64,000 nucleotides of DNA from assembly GCF_000512895.1 (NCBI RefSeq), contig NZ_CP007033.1, positions 271,001-335,000 of the forward strand, read 5' to 3'. Positions 53,458 to 62,707 of this stretch are shown here, one piece after another (the stretch's first letter is position 1; every line of letters begins with the position of its first letter). This DNA is from Dehalobacter restrictus DSM 9455 (lineage in GTDB: Bacteria > Bacillota > Desulfitobacteriia > Desulfitobacteriales > Syntrophobotulaceae). The notes below the pieces were generated by a model. The model did no database searches. It was not told the origin of the DNA and was given only the letters and a program-made list of their open reading frames with translations. Position numbers and translations under genes: made by a program.

Positions 53458-53480
53458 GACGCATCGGGAATGGCTGAACG
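53458..53480 (+). repeat. Orphan attC half-site
   Basis: These 23 bases (GACGCATCGGGAATGGCTGAACG) match the R'-side half of attC-like site C, read on the opposite strand (47651-47673), at 21 of 23 positions. The other half is missing. It suggests that a cassette or a cassette end once lay here, in the reverse orientation, between two small Cys-rich protein genes. Confidence 0.5.
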
Positions 53481-53604
53481 TATTACGACGACATATCGTG
53501 CAAAGGCCGTGCCGTCCTGGCTCGGATGAAATGGACTTAAAGTATTTCTTTGTGGTAATCAGATCTCGTGCGACAGTTAAATCACTGATGAGGTACTGTA
53601 TAAG

Positions 53605-54021
53605 ATGAACAAAATGAGAGAAGAGTTGATTGCTCCTTGCGGGATGAATTGCAGACTTTGTATGGCAAATCAAAGGGAGAAAAGTCATTGCAAGGGATGC
53701 CGAAACGAGGACGATATAAGGTATAAAACAAAAAATAGCACCAGTTGCATAATCAAAAATTGTTCTGTAATTCAAAGTAATAAATCCGGGTTTTGCTTTG
53801 AATGCGACAAATTCCCTTGCATAAGACTAAAACAGTTGGATAAGCGGTATCGAAGTAAATATCACATGAGCATGATTGAAAATCTTGAGCACATTAAGCA
53901 ATATAATCTGGATTCATTTTTACAGCATGAGGAGATTAGATGGAGTTGCAAAGAATGTGGTAATTTTGTCTGTGTACATAAACATATTTGTTTAGTTTGT
54001 AAAACTTCATTTATTGAGTGA
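53605..54021 (+). CDS. DUF3795 cysteine-rich protein
   Basis: 138 residues with about 18 Cys. The start IAPCGMNCRLCMANQRE and a CKGC...CFECDKFPC layout are typical of DUF3795, which probably binds zinc or iron-sulphur clusters. The C-terminal CKECGNFVCVHKHICLVC adds a further zinc-ribbon-like part. Function unknown; it may report on metals or redox state. No clear ribosome binding site apart from a weak GATGAAC-type stretch, so an earlier start is possible. Confidence 0.8.
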   Translation: MNKMREELIAPCGMNCRLCMANQREKSHCKGCRNEDDIRYKTKNSTSCIIKNCSVIQSNKSGFCFECDKFPCIRLKQLDKRYRSKYHMSMIENLEHIKQYNLDSFLQHEEIRWSCKECGNFVCVHKHICLVCKTSFIE

Positions 54022-54113
54022 AGGGCGGCAGTGCCAATATGAATGTGGTTGGGGTGCTGCGGTAGTGTATTCCTTAATGGTTTAGTTCTTTGCTAGGGAG
54101 CTTACTCTGTAGA

Positions 54114-54140
54114 ATAAAAAAGACCCCATTAATGGGATCT
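54114..54140 (-). terminator. Terminator of the small coiled-coil gene
   Basis: On the minus strand GATCCCATT-AATGGGGTC folds into a short hairpin followed by TTTTTTATT. Between it and the stop at 54235 a 36-codon open stretch in another frame (SYKELFKTSFWVYPEID) looks protein-like but lacks a start codon. Confidence 0.65.
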
Positions 54141-54234
54141 CAACGATGCATTTGTTCAATCTTACTAACCAGATACTGCAAGTCAATTTCGGGATACACC
54201 CAAAAAGAAGTCTTGAATAACTCCTTATAACTTT

Positions 54235-54501
54235 CTATTTTATTTTTCGTACATGGGCTGTTTCCATTTGCAGGATTTCGATTTTAGTTTCGATTCTTTC
54301 GAGGGTATTAATAATAGTATCATTTTTCTCATTTTGTACTTCGCGAGCATCAAATAGTGCTTTGATTTTATGACCCAAATCATGTTCAACTTTTGTTTCT
54401 ATTTTTTGGACGCGAGAGGTTAATTCTTTAAGTTGGGAACTAGTCTCGGTTTGGTTTTCAAGGATCTTTCCGAGAAGATCCATTACCTTATCATCCAACA
54501 C
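54235..54501 (-). CDS. Small coiled-coil protein
   Basis: 88 residues, almost entirely heptad-like (LLGKILENQTETSSQLKELT, then RVQKIETKVEHDL and TLERIETKIEILQ). It resembles short coiled-coil proteins often encoded next to XRE regulators in clostridial and phage DNA. No other domain is visible. GGAGG precedes the start (TAGGAGGCG). The function is unknown. Confidence 0.7.
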   Translation of the reverse strand: MLDDKVMDLLGKILENQTETSSQLKELTSRVQKIETKVEHDLGHKIKALFDAREVQNEKNDTIINTLERIETKIEILQMETAHVRKIK

Positions 54502-54641
54502 TATCGCCTCCTAATGAATAGCTTATCTTTTTTGAAAGATAAGTCAAGGAGAATTTTCCATCCATGGCAACTGCCGAATTCATTTTTTAATGGTTTTAAT
54601 CTTTTTCTAATGAGATCTTTAAAGGAGCGAATGTAAAAAAT

Positions 54642-54669
54642 TTGCCGCAAAATGATAGTGTGGTATGAT
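54642..54669 (+). promoter_or_regulatory. Promoter of the U32 peptidase gene
   Basis: TTGCCG (54642-54647), a 16-bp spacer and TATGAT (54664-54669). The -10 hexamer covers the first in-frame ATG (54665), so translation more likely starts at the ATG at 54716. Confidence 0.6.
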
Positions 54670-54715
54670 TAGAAGAAAAGCAGAAAAAGACGAAACAGGA
54701 ACGGAGAACGCGATC

Positions 54716-57301
54716 ATGCATTCAGATTTTGGCAGCAGTCCGCAGCAGCATACAAATAAAAAGATGGAACTTCTTGCACCGGCCGGGGGTTACGAGGCAT
54801 TGAAGGCTGCGGTGGAAAACGGAGCCGATGCCGTCTATCTCGGAGGCAAAATGTTCAATGCCAGAGCTTCGGCCTCGAATTTTGATTCGGAGGAATTGTC
54901 TAAGGCGGTGACGTACGCGCACGAACGCGGCGTTAAGGTCTATGTGACGTTAAATATTCTTGTGGCTGACAGTGAATTCTCAGAGCTGGCGGACTATGTC
55001 TATCAGCTTTATTCACTTGGCGCAGACGCGTTGATCGTTCAGGACATCGGGGTTGCGAATTTTATCCGGAAAGTTCTGCCGGAGATAAGGCTTCATGCCA
55101 GCACACAGATGACCCAGAATAATATTTACGGGCTGAAGCAACTTGAAAAAATGGGTTTTTCCAGGGTTGTTCTAGCCAGGGAAACTTCGGCGCCGGAAAT
55201 AGAAAAAATGGTTCAGGCGACGGAGTTGGATGTCGAGGTTTTTGGACATGGCGCACTGTGTATCAGCTATTCCGGACAGTGTCTGATGTCGAGCTATATC
55301 GGGGGACGGAGTGGCAACCGCGGAAGATGTGCGCAGCCTTGCAGGATGGCCTACAGTCTGGTCGACGGCAAAGGCAGGGATCTGCTGGAAGGAAGGAAGA
55401 CCGGGGAGCACCTTCTAAGCCCGCGTGATCTGAAATTGTTGGACAATCTCGGGGAGTTGCAGCGGATGGGTGTGCGCTCACTGAAGATAGAAGGCCGGAT
55501 GAAAAGGCCCGAATATGTGGCAACGGTCATCCGGGTCTACCGTAAAGCCCTGGACTTTTTACAGGAACAAAAGGGGCAGGAAATCACAGCCCGGGATCTA
55601 TATGAGCTGACTCAGATTTTTAACCGGGATTTTACAACCGGATACTTTCAGGGTTACCAGGGAGCGGAGATGATGAGTTTCAGCCGCCCAAACAACCGCG
55701 GCACCATGCTGGGCCGAATTACGGATCTAAAAAACAACCGTCTGACACTGAAGCTGGACCGCGAGCTGGGACTCGGAGACGGCCTGGAAATCTGGACAAA
55801 AAGAGGCCGTGAAGGGATCAGCGTCGGAAGAATAGGGATACCTGGCGGCAAAACGGTTGACAGTGCTGCACCCGGAGATACGGTCACCATAGAATTTGAA
55901 GGCGCTGCGAATATTGGGGACCGGGTATTCAAAACCCACGATGAGCAGCTGATTGCCCAGGCCCGGCTTAGTTTCCAGGAAGGCAAGGAAATGCGCAAGC
56001 GGCCGTTAAAAATGCAGCTTTCCGGAAAAGTTGGTCAAAAACTGCGCCTAACTGTCTGGGACGATCAGCAGCACGTTGCGCTGGAATCGCAGTGTGAGGC
56101 TCAGGAAGCACAGAATCGGCCACTGACACAGGAGGTTCTGGTAAAACAGCTGGGGCGTCTGGGGAATACCCCGTTTTATCTCGGAGAATTAACGACAGCA
56201 CTGGAAGGGGATCTGATGATACCGGTCAGTGCGTTGAATGAATTGCGGCGTGCTGCGGTGGAGAAGCTTTTGGAGCCGTCTCACAGCAAGCCGGCGCTGA
56301 CCTTGAATGCGTATCAGGAGCGGACTTACGCTTGGAATCAGCAGCTCAAAACCGGCCGGACCGTATCGGGAAAAACCGGAGCAGGCAAGCATTTGCTCAG
56401 TGCCGCGGTGACGGATTCTTCCATGATTGCGCCGTTGCTGAAGGCCGGTGCGGACAGAATCATTCTGGGCGGAGAACACTGGCGGTCCAGACCGCCCCTT
56501 ACCCTGGCAGAGCTGCAGAAGGCACTCGATACGTGTCAAAGCAGGGGAAGAACGTTGCTATGGAGACTGCCGCGAATCCTGAATCAGACCCAGTGTGAGC
56601 AGGTGCTAAAGGATCTGACAAAGGTGGCAGGCTGGTCGTCAAGGCCAGTGATCATGGCCGGGAATCTTGCGGAAATCGAAATGCTGAAGACCGTTGATCC
56701 CGAGTGGACTTGGGAGACGGATTATTTTCTGCATTGTTTTAACGAAGCGGCGTTGGAATGGGTTCACAGGGCAGGCGGAAGGCAGGCAGCCCTTTCCATG
56801 GAATTAAGTCAGGAACAGCTTGCCGTTCTGGGCAAATCCGAAGGTATTGAGTTGCTGGTGTTTGGCGATATGGAAATGATGGTCAGTGAATTCTGTCTTC
56901 CCGGCGCTGTGCTGGGGGAGGGGAAAGACGGAGCCCGCAACAAATGCGGAAAGGCCTGTCAAAACAGAGACCTGTACCTGAAGGACCGCATGGCTTATCA
57001 CTTCCCACTGGCTACGGATCAAGAGTGCCGGATGCATGTCTTCAATGCCAAAACCTTGAATCTGGTAACCGAACTGTCTAAAATAGCCGATATGGGCATC
57101 AGAAATATCCGGCTGGAACTGCTTCGGGCATCTCTGCCCCAGGCTGAACGTGCCGTTACAGTATTTCACCAGCTTTGGAAAGAAACGGCTGGAGGCAAGA
57201 ATATAGGCAAAGAGGAAACCGAGGAAGCGATGAAAAGCTTGGAGGAGCTTTATCCCGATGGCTTTACCAGAGGACATTTTTATAGAGGAGTGCTAATATA
57301 A
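54716..57301 (+). CDS. U32 family peptidase / collagenase-like protein
   Basis: About 861 residues. The U32 signature is present: MELLAPAGGYEALKAAVENG with GADAVYLGGK at the start, and EVFGHGALCISYSGQC followed by GGRSGNRGRCAQPCR around residues 195-225. A DUF3656-type middle and a second barrel-like C-terminal half with further conserved Cys (CGKACQNRD) make the long form. U32 proteins include hydroxylation enzymes acting on 23S rRNA/tRNA (RlhA, TrhP), so RNA modification is as likely as proteolysis. The ATG at 54716 is chosen (GGAG upstream; the ATG at 54665 lies in the promoter). It precedes mutS2 by 1 bp. Confidence 0.88.
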   Translation: MHSDFGSSPQQHTNKKMELLAPAGGYEALKAAVENGADAVYLGGKMFNARASASNFDSEELSKAVTYAHERGVKVYVTLNILVADSEFSELADYVYQLYSLGADALIVQDIGVANFIRKVLPEIRLHASTQMTQNNIYGLKQLEKMGFSRVVLARETSAPEIEKMVQATELDVEVFGHGALCISYSGQCLMSSYIGGRSGNRGRCAQPCRMAYSLVDGKGRDLLEGRKTGEHLLSPRDLKLLDNLGELQRMGVRSLKIEGRMKRPEYVATVIRVYRKALDFLQEQKGQEITARDLYELTQIFNRDFTTGYFQGYQGAEMMSFSRPNNRGTMLGRITDLKNNRLTLKLDRELGLGDGLEIWTKRGREGISVGRIGIPGGKTVDSAAPGDTVTIEFEGAANIGDRVFKTHDEQLIAQARLSFQEGKEMRKRPLKMQLSGKVGQKLRLTVWDDQQHVALESQCEAQEAQNRPLTQEVLVKQLGRLGNTPFYLGELTTALEGDLMIPVSALNELRRAAVEKLLEPSHSKPALTLNAYQERTYAWNQQLKTGRTVSGKTGAGKHLLSAAVTDSSMIAPLLKAGADRIILGGEHWRSRPPLTLAELQKALDTCQSRGRTLLWRLPRILNQTQCEQVLKDLTKVAGWSSRPVIMAGNLAEIEMLKTVDPEWTWETDYFLHCFNEAALEWVHRAGGRQAALSMELSQEQLAVLGKSEGIELLVFGDMEMMVSEFCLPGAVLGEGKDGARNKCGKACQNRDLYLKDRMAYHFPLATDQECRMHVFNAKTLNLVTELSKIADMGIRNIRLELLRASLPQAERAVTVFHQLWKETAGGKNIGKEETEEAMKSLEELYPDGFTRGHFYRGVLI

Positions 57302-57302
57302 A

Positions 57303-59693
57303 TTGATAGCTTCAGATAAAGTCCTGGCAAAACTGGATTTTGGCGCAGTCAGAGAACGGCTTAGGAATCATTGTATGCTTCCCGGAGCGAAAGAATTAGC
57401 GGAAGCACTTGCTCCGGAGTCTGACCTGCGTACCGTAAGGGCGTTGCTCCGCGAAACGGACGAAGGGAAAATTCTCCTTAGGATTAACCCTTTGTTTTCA
57501 GTCAGGGGAGCGCGGGAAATTCGTCCTTATCTGGAAAGATGTGACCGGGGAGGAACCTTAAATCCGGAAGAATTACTGGAAATCAGAGATACGTTGAAAA
57601 CTGCCCGCCGCCTAAAGAATACGCTGATAGATGGCGGTCAGTCTGGAAAAGATCAGTACAGCGAATTATATGCCCTCAGAGAAACGGTCGATGGGATTGT
57701 ACCTCAGAAAGAGATAGAAGATGATATCTCCCGCAGTGTCTCCGAGGACGGGGATATCAATGACCGGGCTTCCGAAGAGCTGGCCAGACTGCGGAAAGCG
57801 AAAGGGATAAGTCAGCAGCGGATCAAGGAAAGCCTTGACGGTATTCTAAGAAATCCGAGCTATCAAAAGATGCTTCAGGACAATGTCATTACAAGCAGAG
57901 GGGACCGCTATGTGGTTCCGATTAAAATGGAATACAGTTCAGCTTTTCCCGGAATTGTCCATGATCAGTCAGCCAGCGGTGCGACCCTTTTTATCGAACC
58001 GATGGCAGTGGTCCAGCTCGGCAATGAACTGAGGGAGATCACCCTGAAAGAGAACAGGGAAGTTCAAAAGATTCTTCAGCAGCTCACAGCAAAAGTTACT
58101 GCCAGGATTCCGGAAATCCTGCTGTTGAATGAAGCCTTGATTAAGCTGGATTTTATTCTGGCGAAAGCCCGTCTAAGTGAAGATATGGAAGCCGGGTCAC
58201 CGCTTGTAATGAATAAACAGGAGGTCAAGCTGATCGGCGCGAGACATCCTCTGCTCACCGGGCCTGTTGTACCGATATCCGTCGGACTGGGGATAGATGA
58301 TCAATTTCTGATCATTACCGGCCCGAACACCGGAGGGAAGACTGTGACGCTGAAGACGATCGGCCTTATGGCGGTGATGATGCAGTCCGGGCTGCATATT
58401 CCGGCTGAAAGTGAATCACGGCTCGGGATCTTTACCCGGATTTTTGTCGATATCGGTGACGAGCAGAGTGTCGAACAGTCTTTGAGTACGTTCTCCGCCC
58501 ATATGACCAATATTGTTGATATTACCCGGGAAGCCGACAGCTGTTCCCTAGTTCTGCTGGACGAACTTGGAGCCGGGACGGATCCGGGCGAAGGGGCAGC
58601 CCTGGCCATGGCGATTCTTGCGGAATTATTGGAGCGCGGGAGCTGCGGGGTGGCTACGACGCACTACGGCGCGTTAAAGACCTTTGCCTACAATACGCCT
58701 CGGGTAGAAAATGCTTCAGTAGAGTTTAATCCGGAAACGCTCAAGCCCACCTACCGCCTGCTGATCGGTATTCCCGGACGCAGCAATGCCTTATCGATTG
58801 CCCAGCGGCTCGGACTTGGCAGTGGCATTCTGGAAAAAGCCCGCTCCTTTATCTCTGAGCGGGATACGAAGGAGAGCGATCTCCTGGAAAACCTCGAGGA
58901 TACGCAAAGAGAGATTGAACTTAAAAAACGGAGTGTGGAAGAAGAGCAGAAGAAGGCTGAATATAAAGCCGCGGAGCTGAAGAAAAAGAATCTGGAACTG
59001 GAAGAAAAATACGAAGATATTATCCGCAAAGCCAAAGAAGAGGCTGTCGACGTTGTCCGTCAGGCCAGACTCGAAGCCGAAGGTATCATCAAAGAAATCA
59101 AGGAAGCCCAAAAGAAAGAACGGCGTGAACAGGAAGCGGCTCTGGAGAAAACACGTCAGGGGCTGAAAAAACTCTCTGAAAAGGTGTATGAAACCGAGTA
59201 TACCGGAAAAAACAAATCCGGACCGAAGCCCGGGCAAGTAGAACCGGGGCAAACGGTCTATATGCCCAATCTTAGACAAAAAGGCCAGGTCCTGCAAAAA
59301 CCGGATAACAACAATGAAGTGTTGGTCCAGACGGGTATCTTGAAAGTCAGCGTTCCGCTGTCTGAAATCCGGTTGGTCGATGAGACAAGAAAACCGGAAC
59401 ACTTTGCAAAAACCATTCAAGGTACTTTCGGGCTGAGCAAAGCGGTAAATCTCAGAAGTGAAATCGACCTCCGGGGAAAACTGGTCGAAGAAGGCATCCT
59501 GATGCTGGATAAATATCTGGATGATGCTGTGATTACAGGAATTAATCAGGTCAGCGTGATTCATGGCAAAGGGACAGGCGCCCTGCGGGCAGGCATTCAT
59601 CAGTTCTTGAAGAGACATCCCCATGTTGCTGCTTACCGCTTAGGTGAGTTTGGCGAAGGCGATTCCGGGGTCACGATCGTTGAATTAAAGTAA
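57303..59693 (+). CDS. mutS2: MutS2 ATPase/endonuclease
   Basis: 796 residues from a TTG start behind GAGGAGTG. It lacks the MutS mismatch-recognition domains and begins with a helical clamp; Walker A GPNTGGKTVTLKTIG is near residue 340 and Walker B LVLLDELGAGTDP near 417. A long coiled coil (about 510-630) and a C-terminal Smr nuclease domain (about 720-796; IDLRGKLVEEG, VIHGKGTGALR) complete the usual MutS2 order. Known MutS2 proteins suppress recombination or rescue collided ribosomes. It forms an operon with the U32 gene and ends at a strong terminator. Confidence 0.96.
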   Translation: MIASDKVLAKLDFGAVRERLRNHCMLPGAKELAEALAPESDLRTVRALLRETDEGKILLRINPLFSVRGAREIRPYLERCDRGGTLNPEELLEIRDTLKTARRLKNTLIDGGQSGKDQYSELYALRETVDGIVPQKEIEDDISRSVSEDGDINDRASEELARLRKAKGISQQRIKESLDGILRNPSYQKMLQDNVITSRGDRYVVPIKMEYSSAFPGIVHDQSASGATLFIEPMAVVQLGNELREITLKENREVQKILQQLTAKVTARIPEILLLNEALIKLDFILAKARLSEDMEAGSPLVMNKQEVKLIGARHPLLTGPVVPISVGLGIDDQFLIITGPNTGGKTVTLKTIGLMAVMMQSGLHIPAESESRLGIFTRIFVDIGDEQSVEQSLSTFSAHMTNIVDITREADSCSLVLLDELGAGTDPGEGAALAMAILAELLERGSCGVATTHYGALKTFAYNTPRVENASVEFNPETLKPTYRLLIGIPGRSNALSIAQRLGLGSGILEKARSFISERDTKESDLLENLEDTQREIELKKRSVEEEQKKAEYKAAELKKKNLELEEKYEDIIRKAKEEAVDVVRQARLEAEGIIKEIKEAQKKERREQEAALEKTRQGLKKLSEKVYETEYTGKNKSGPKPGQVEPGQTVYMPNLRQKGQVLQKPDNNNEVLVQTGILKVSVPLSEIRLVDETRKPEHFAKTIQGTFGLSKAVNLRSEIDLRGKLVEEGILMLDKYLDDAVITGINQVSVIHGKGTGALRAGIHQFLKRHPHVAAYRLGEFGEGDSGVTIVELK

Positions 59694-59711
59694 CCCAAAC
59701 TAGCCACAAAA

Positions 59712-59757
59712 AAAACACTGCCGAGGTTATCTAAACCATCGGCAGTGTTTTTTTGAG
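59712..59757. terminator. Bidirectional terminator between mutS2 and the PBP gene
   Basis: AAAACACTGCCGA and TCGGCAGTGTTTT pair around a loop (GGTTATCTAAACCA also forms a small inner stem), with A-rich and T-rich flanks, so it serves both convergent genes. Confidence 0.92.
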
Positions 59758-59764
59758 AGGATTA

Positions 59765-62415
59765 TTAATTACTGATTTCCAACGTCACGGGATTTGACGG
59801 AGGACCCTCTGTAAAAGAGTCATTGTCCATCAGAACACCCCAGAAGGTGTAGGTTCCGGAGACTGCTCCGGCACCGAAAAGATCTAAACGGTATTGAATC
59901 GTCCTCTTGTTTCCGTCTTCTGGCACATACGTTTCAAGATAGGATTGTCCCGGTTTCTTGATATACAGCTTAACAGTATATTTTTTACTGTTATAGTTGG
60001 AAACCGGAAGCTGAACAACCGTGCTCGATCCGTCATAATACGGAGAAGATAAAGACAACTGAGGAATACTTGAATCTCCTGCCGGTGGAGTCTCACCGCT
60101 GGTAGAGCTGCCACTTTCATTCACGTATTTGTCCGGAGCCTTATAGGGGGCTTCGTCCGATGGCCAGGTCACATCTTTAGGCCGCCCCAGAACGTTCAGG
60201 CAAAGCCTCGATACGGCATTCATGCTGCCTACGGGGGCTAAAAGATTGGGGTTATTAGCATCGACCATCACTTGGACCCAAACATCACTAACTTTTGTTG
60301 GAACACTGTCTGCCGCACATATTTCTGATTTAACAAATTCTGAAGGAGTCAGACTGCTTGGCAGAAGACCTGATTTGGAATCGAATTTTACGGTTGTAAG
60401 CCCTTCGGGACGGCTGATACTTGACTGAACTGCCAGTCCTTCGTGGGCAACCGTCATGACCTGTTTCCAGATGCTGGCCGGGTAGCTGCCGCCATATACC
60501 TTATACAGGTAATGGCTTGTATCTGTCTGATCATACCCCATCCAGACAACCCCCGCGTATTTTGGGCTATAGCCGGCAAACCAGGCATCGGGATTACCGG
60601 ACCTATTGCCAAATTTAGCAGGATCCAGGGATGTTGTGCCCGTCTTACCGCAGATATACCAATTGCCAATCCGGGCCTTTGTGCCGGTTCCGTAGGTTAC
60701 AACGCTCCTAAGGAGATCATTCATCAAATAGGCAGTGGTTTCTTTCATCACTCTTTTCTCGGAAGGCGTGTTTTCGACCAATGTTTTACCATCGGGGCCT
60801 AAAACTTTAATAACACTGTAAGGTTCAGCTTTGACACCGTTATTGGCAAATGTTCCGTAAGCTGAAGCCATCTGCAGGGTGGAAATATCAAATGTCCCGA
60901 GGGCCATACTTAATACTTTGTCATTGTTGGTTAGGGAAAGCCCCAGATTATTCTTGGCGAACTGCCAGCCGTTTTCAACCCCGAGAGAGCTTAAAAGTTT
61001 TACGGCGTAAACGTTTACAGAGTCCTCAACAGCTTCGCGCATCGTGATCAAACCCCGCCAACCGGAAGTAATTGTGTCATAATCCGTCGGGGCCCAGACA
61101 GTGCCGTCACCGTTATTAAATTTAACGGGCATATCATCGAATACTGTTCCAGGATAATAACCGCCGTGTTCAAGTGCCGGCGCATAGACAACCAGTGGCT
61201 TGGCAGTCGATCCAGGCTGCCTTTTGGACTGGTAAGCGCGGTTCAAACCCATCGGGGTGTATTCCCGGCCGCCTACCATGGCTGCGATCGCCCCGCTATC
61301 GGGCTCCAGTACAGTCATCGCACCTTGAACGGAAGTCCCGTCCTTACTGTTAGCAGGGAAATTCTTGGAGTCTGCAAAAGCTTCCTCGGCTTTGGTCTGG
61401 ATTTTTGAATTTACAGTCGTATAAATCTTTAAACCACCGCTATAGATCTGTTCAGGTGTAAAGCCATATTTAGCCTGAAGCTCGGAAATTACATAGTCAA
61501 CAAAATAAGGGTGTTGTTTGTTGCGCGTTGCAATTTCGGGCATTTGGACATTCTTTTGTTTGGATTTAACCTGGTCAACAAACGTGAAAGGTGTATCGAC
61601 ATACTTGTCATAATCAGCCTGTGTAATAATGCCATTGTCTCTCATCACACCCAGGACGATCGTTCGTCTTGCTTTGGCTTTTTCCGGATAAAAGTATGGG
61701 TCATAACCGCTTGGAGCTTGAGGGAGGCCGGCCAGCATGGCGATTTCAGCCGGATTCAGATCCTTAAGCTCTTTGTTAAAATAAGTCAAAGAAGCGGTCC
61801 GGATTCCGAAAGACGATTCCCCTAAGTAAATCCGATTCAAGTAAAAGGTCAGAATTTCGTTCTTGGTGTACACATGCTCAATCTGAAGAGCTAGAACGGC
61901 TTCCTGGATCTTGCGCGAAAGCTTCTGCGCCGTCGGATCTTCAATAAAAGCGTTTTTGGCGAGCTGAATCGTGATGGTGCTGCCACCTTCGACGACTTCG
62001 CCGGCTTTCAAATTATTAAAAGCCGATTTGATAATCCGGATCGGGTCTGCCCCAAAATGTTTATAAAACCGTTTATCTTCCACCGCGATAAACGTTTCCT
62101 TCACAGTGTCCGGAATGTCTTCATAGTCGACCAGCAGTCTGTTTTCGGAGGAGTGAAGCTGGGCAATCGAATTTTGTTCATTGTCATAGACCACAGAGGA
62201 TTGTTTCTGACCTGTCAGCAGCTCAACATCTAATTTGGGGGTTTTTGCAACAGCAACAATTAAGTAAATACCTAAAATCACAATAAGTAGAATGATGATA
62301 AGAAGAGGAATTCTGAAGTAGGGTGTATTAAAAAACTTTTTTTCTTTTTGACAGGGTGAACCCGCCTGTTTTTCTGATCTGCATTACGGTTATGATAATC
62401 ATTGTTATTAGCCAT
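59765..62415 (-). CDS. Class A penicillin-binding protein (PBP1A-like), apparent N-terminal frameshift
   Basis: A glycosyltransferase 51 domain (EDKRFYKHFGADPIR, GGSTITIQLAKN) is followed by a transpeptidase domain with SxxK in GSTAKPL, SxN in EDSVNVYA and KTGT in CGKTGTTS, and a Ser/Thr-rich, fibronectin-like tail. It polymerises and cross-links peptidoglycan outside the membrane. The membrane helix (IPLLIIILLIVILGIYL) is in frame only back to about 62337. The natural start is the ATG at 62415 (AGGAGG upstream), which encodes a basic cytoplasmic tail but in another frame; a -1 step in a run of seven A (62337-62343) joins them. Without it translation from 62415 ends after about 44 codons. Confidence 0.88.
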
Positions 62416-62522
62416 TTTTTGCCTCCTAGATAAAGACTTATTAATAAGCATTTAGATTAATAAGCTCAAAACATTATATCATATTTTAAAGGCTGTAAAA
62501 ACAGTATCAATTTGGTAAGAGG

Positions 62523-62551
62523 TTGATATAAAATTTATATTTCTTTATAAT
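62523..62551 (+). promoter_or_regulatory. Sigma-A promoter of tyrS
   Basis: TTGATA (62523-62528), exactly 17 bp, TATAAT (62546-62551). The leader of about 150 nt that follows has no T-box sequence, unlike thrS and pheS here. Confidence 0.75.
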
Positions 62552-62707
62552 ATAAGATGCTTAAAGCGCAAAGAACTTTATATAGCACCATGTCAGCTCC
62601 AAATTTTATATATTCTGGTGGTGTATTTGATAAATTAATTTTATTATCCTTTATAAGGAAGATAAGGTACTTAAAGTTATATCGAAGAATGGAAGGAATG
62701 TTTTGAA

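Noticed and set aside
62460..62707. T-box leader in front of tyrS
   Set aside because: No GGGTGG-ACCACGG T-box sequence or terminator is present; only a promoter and an AT-rich leader.
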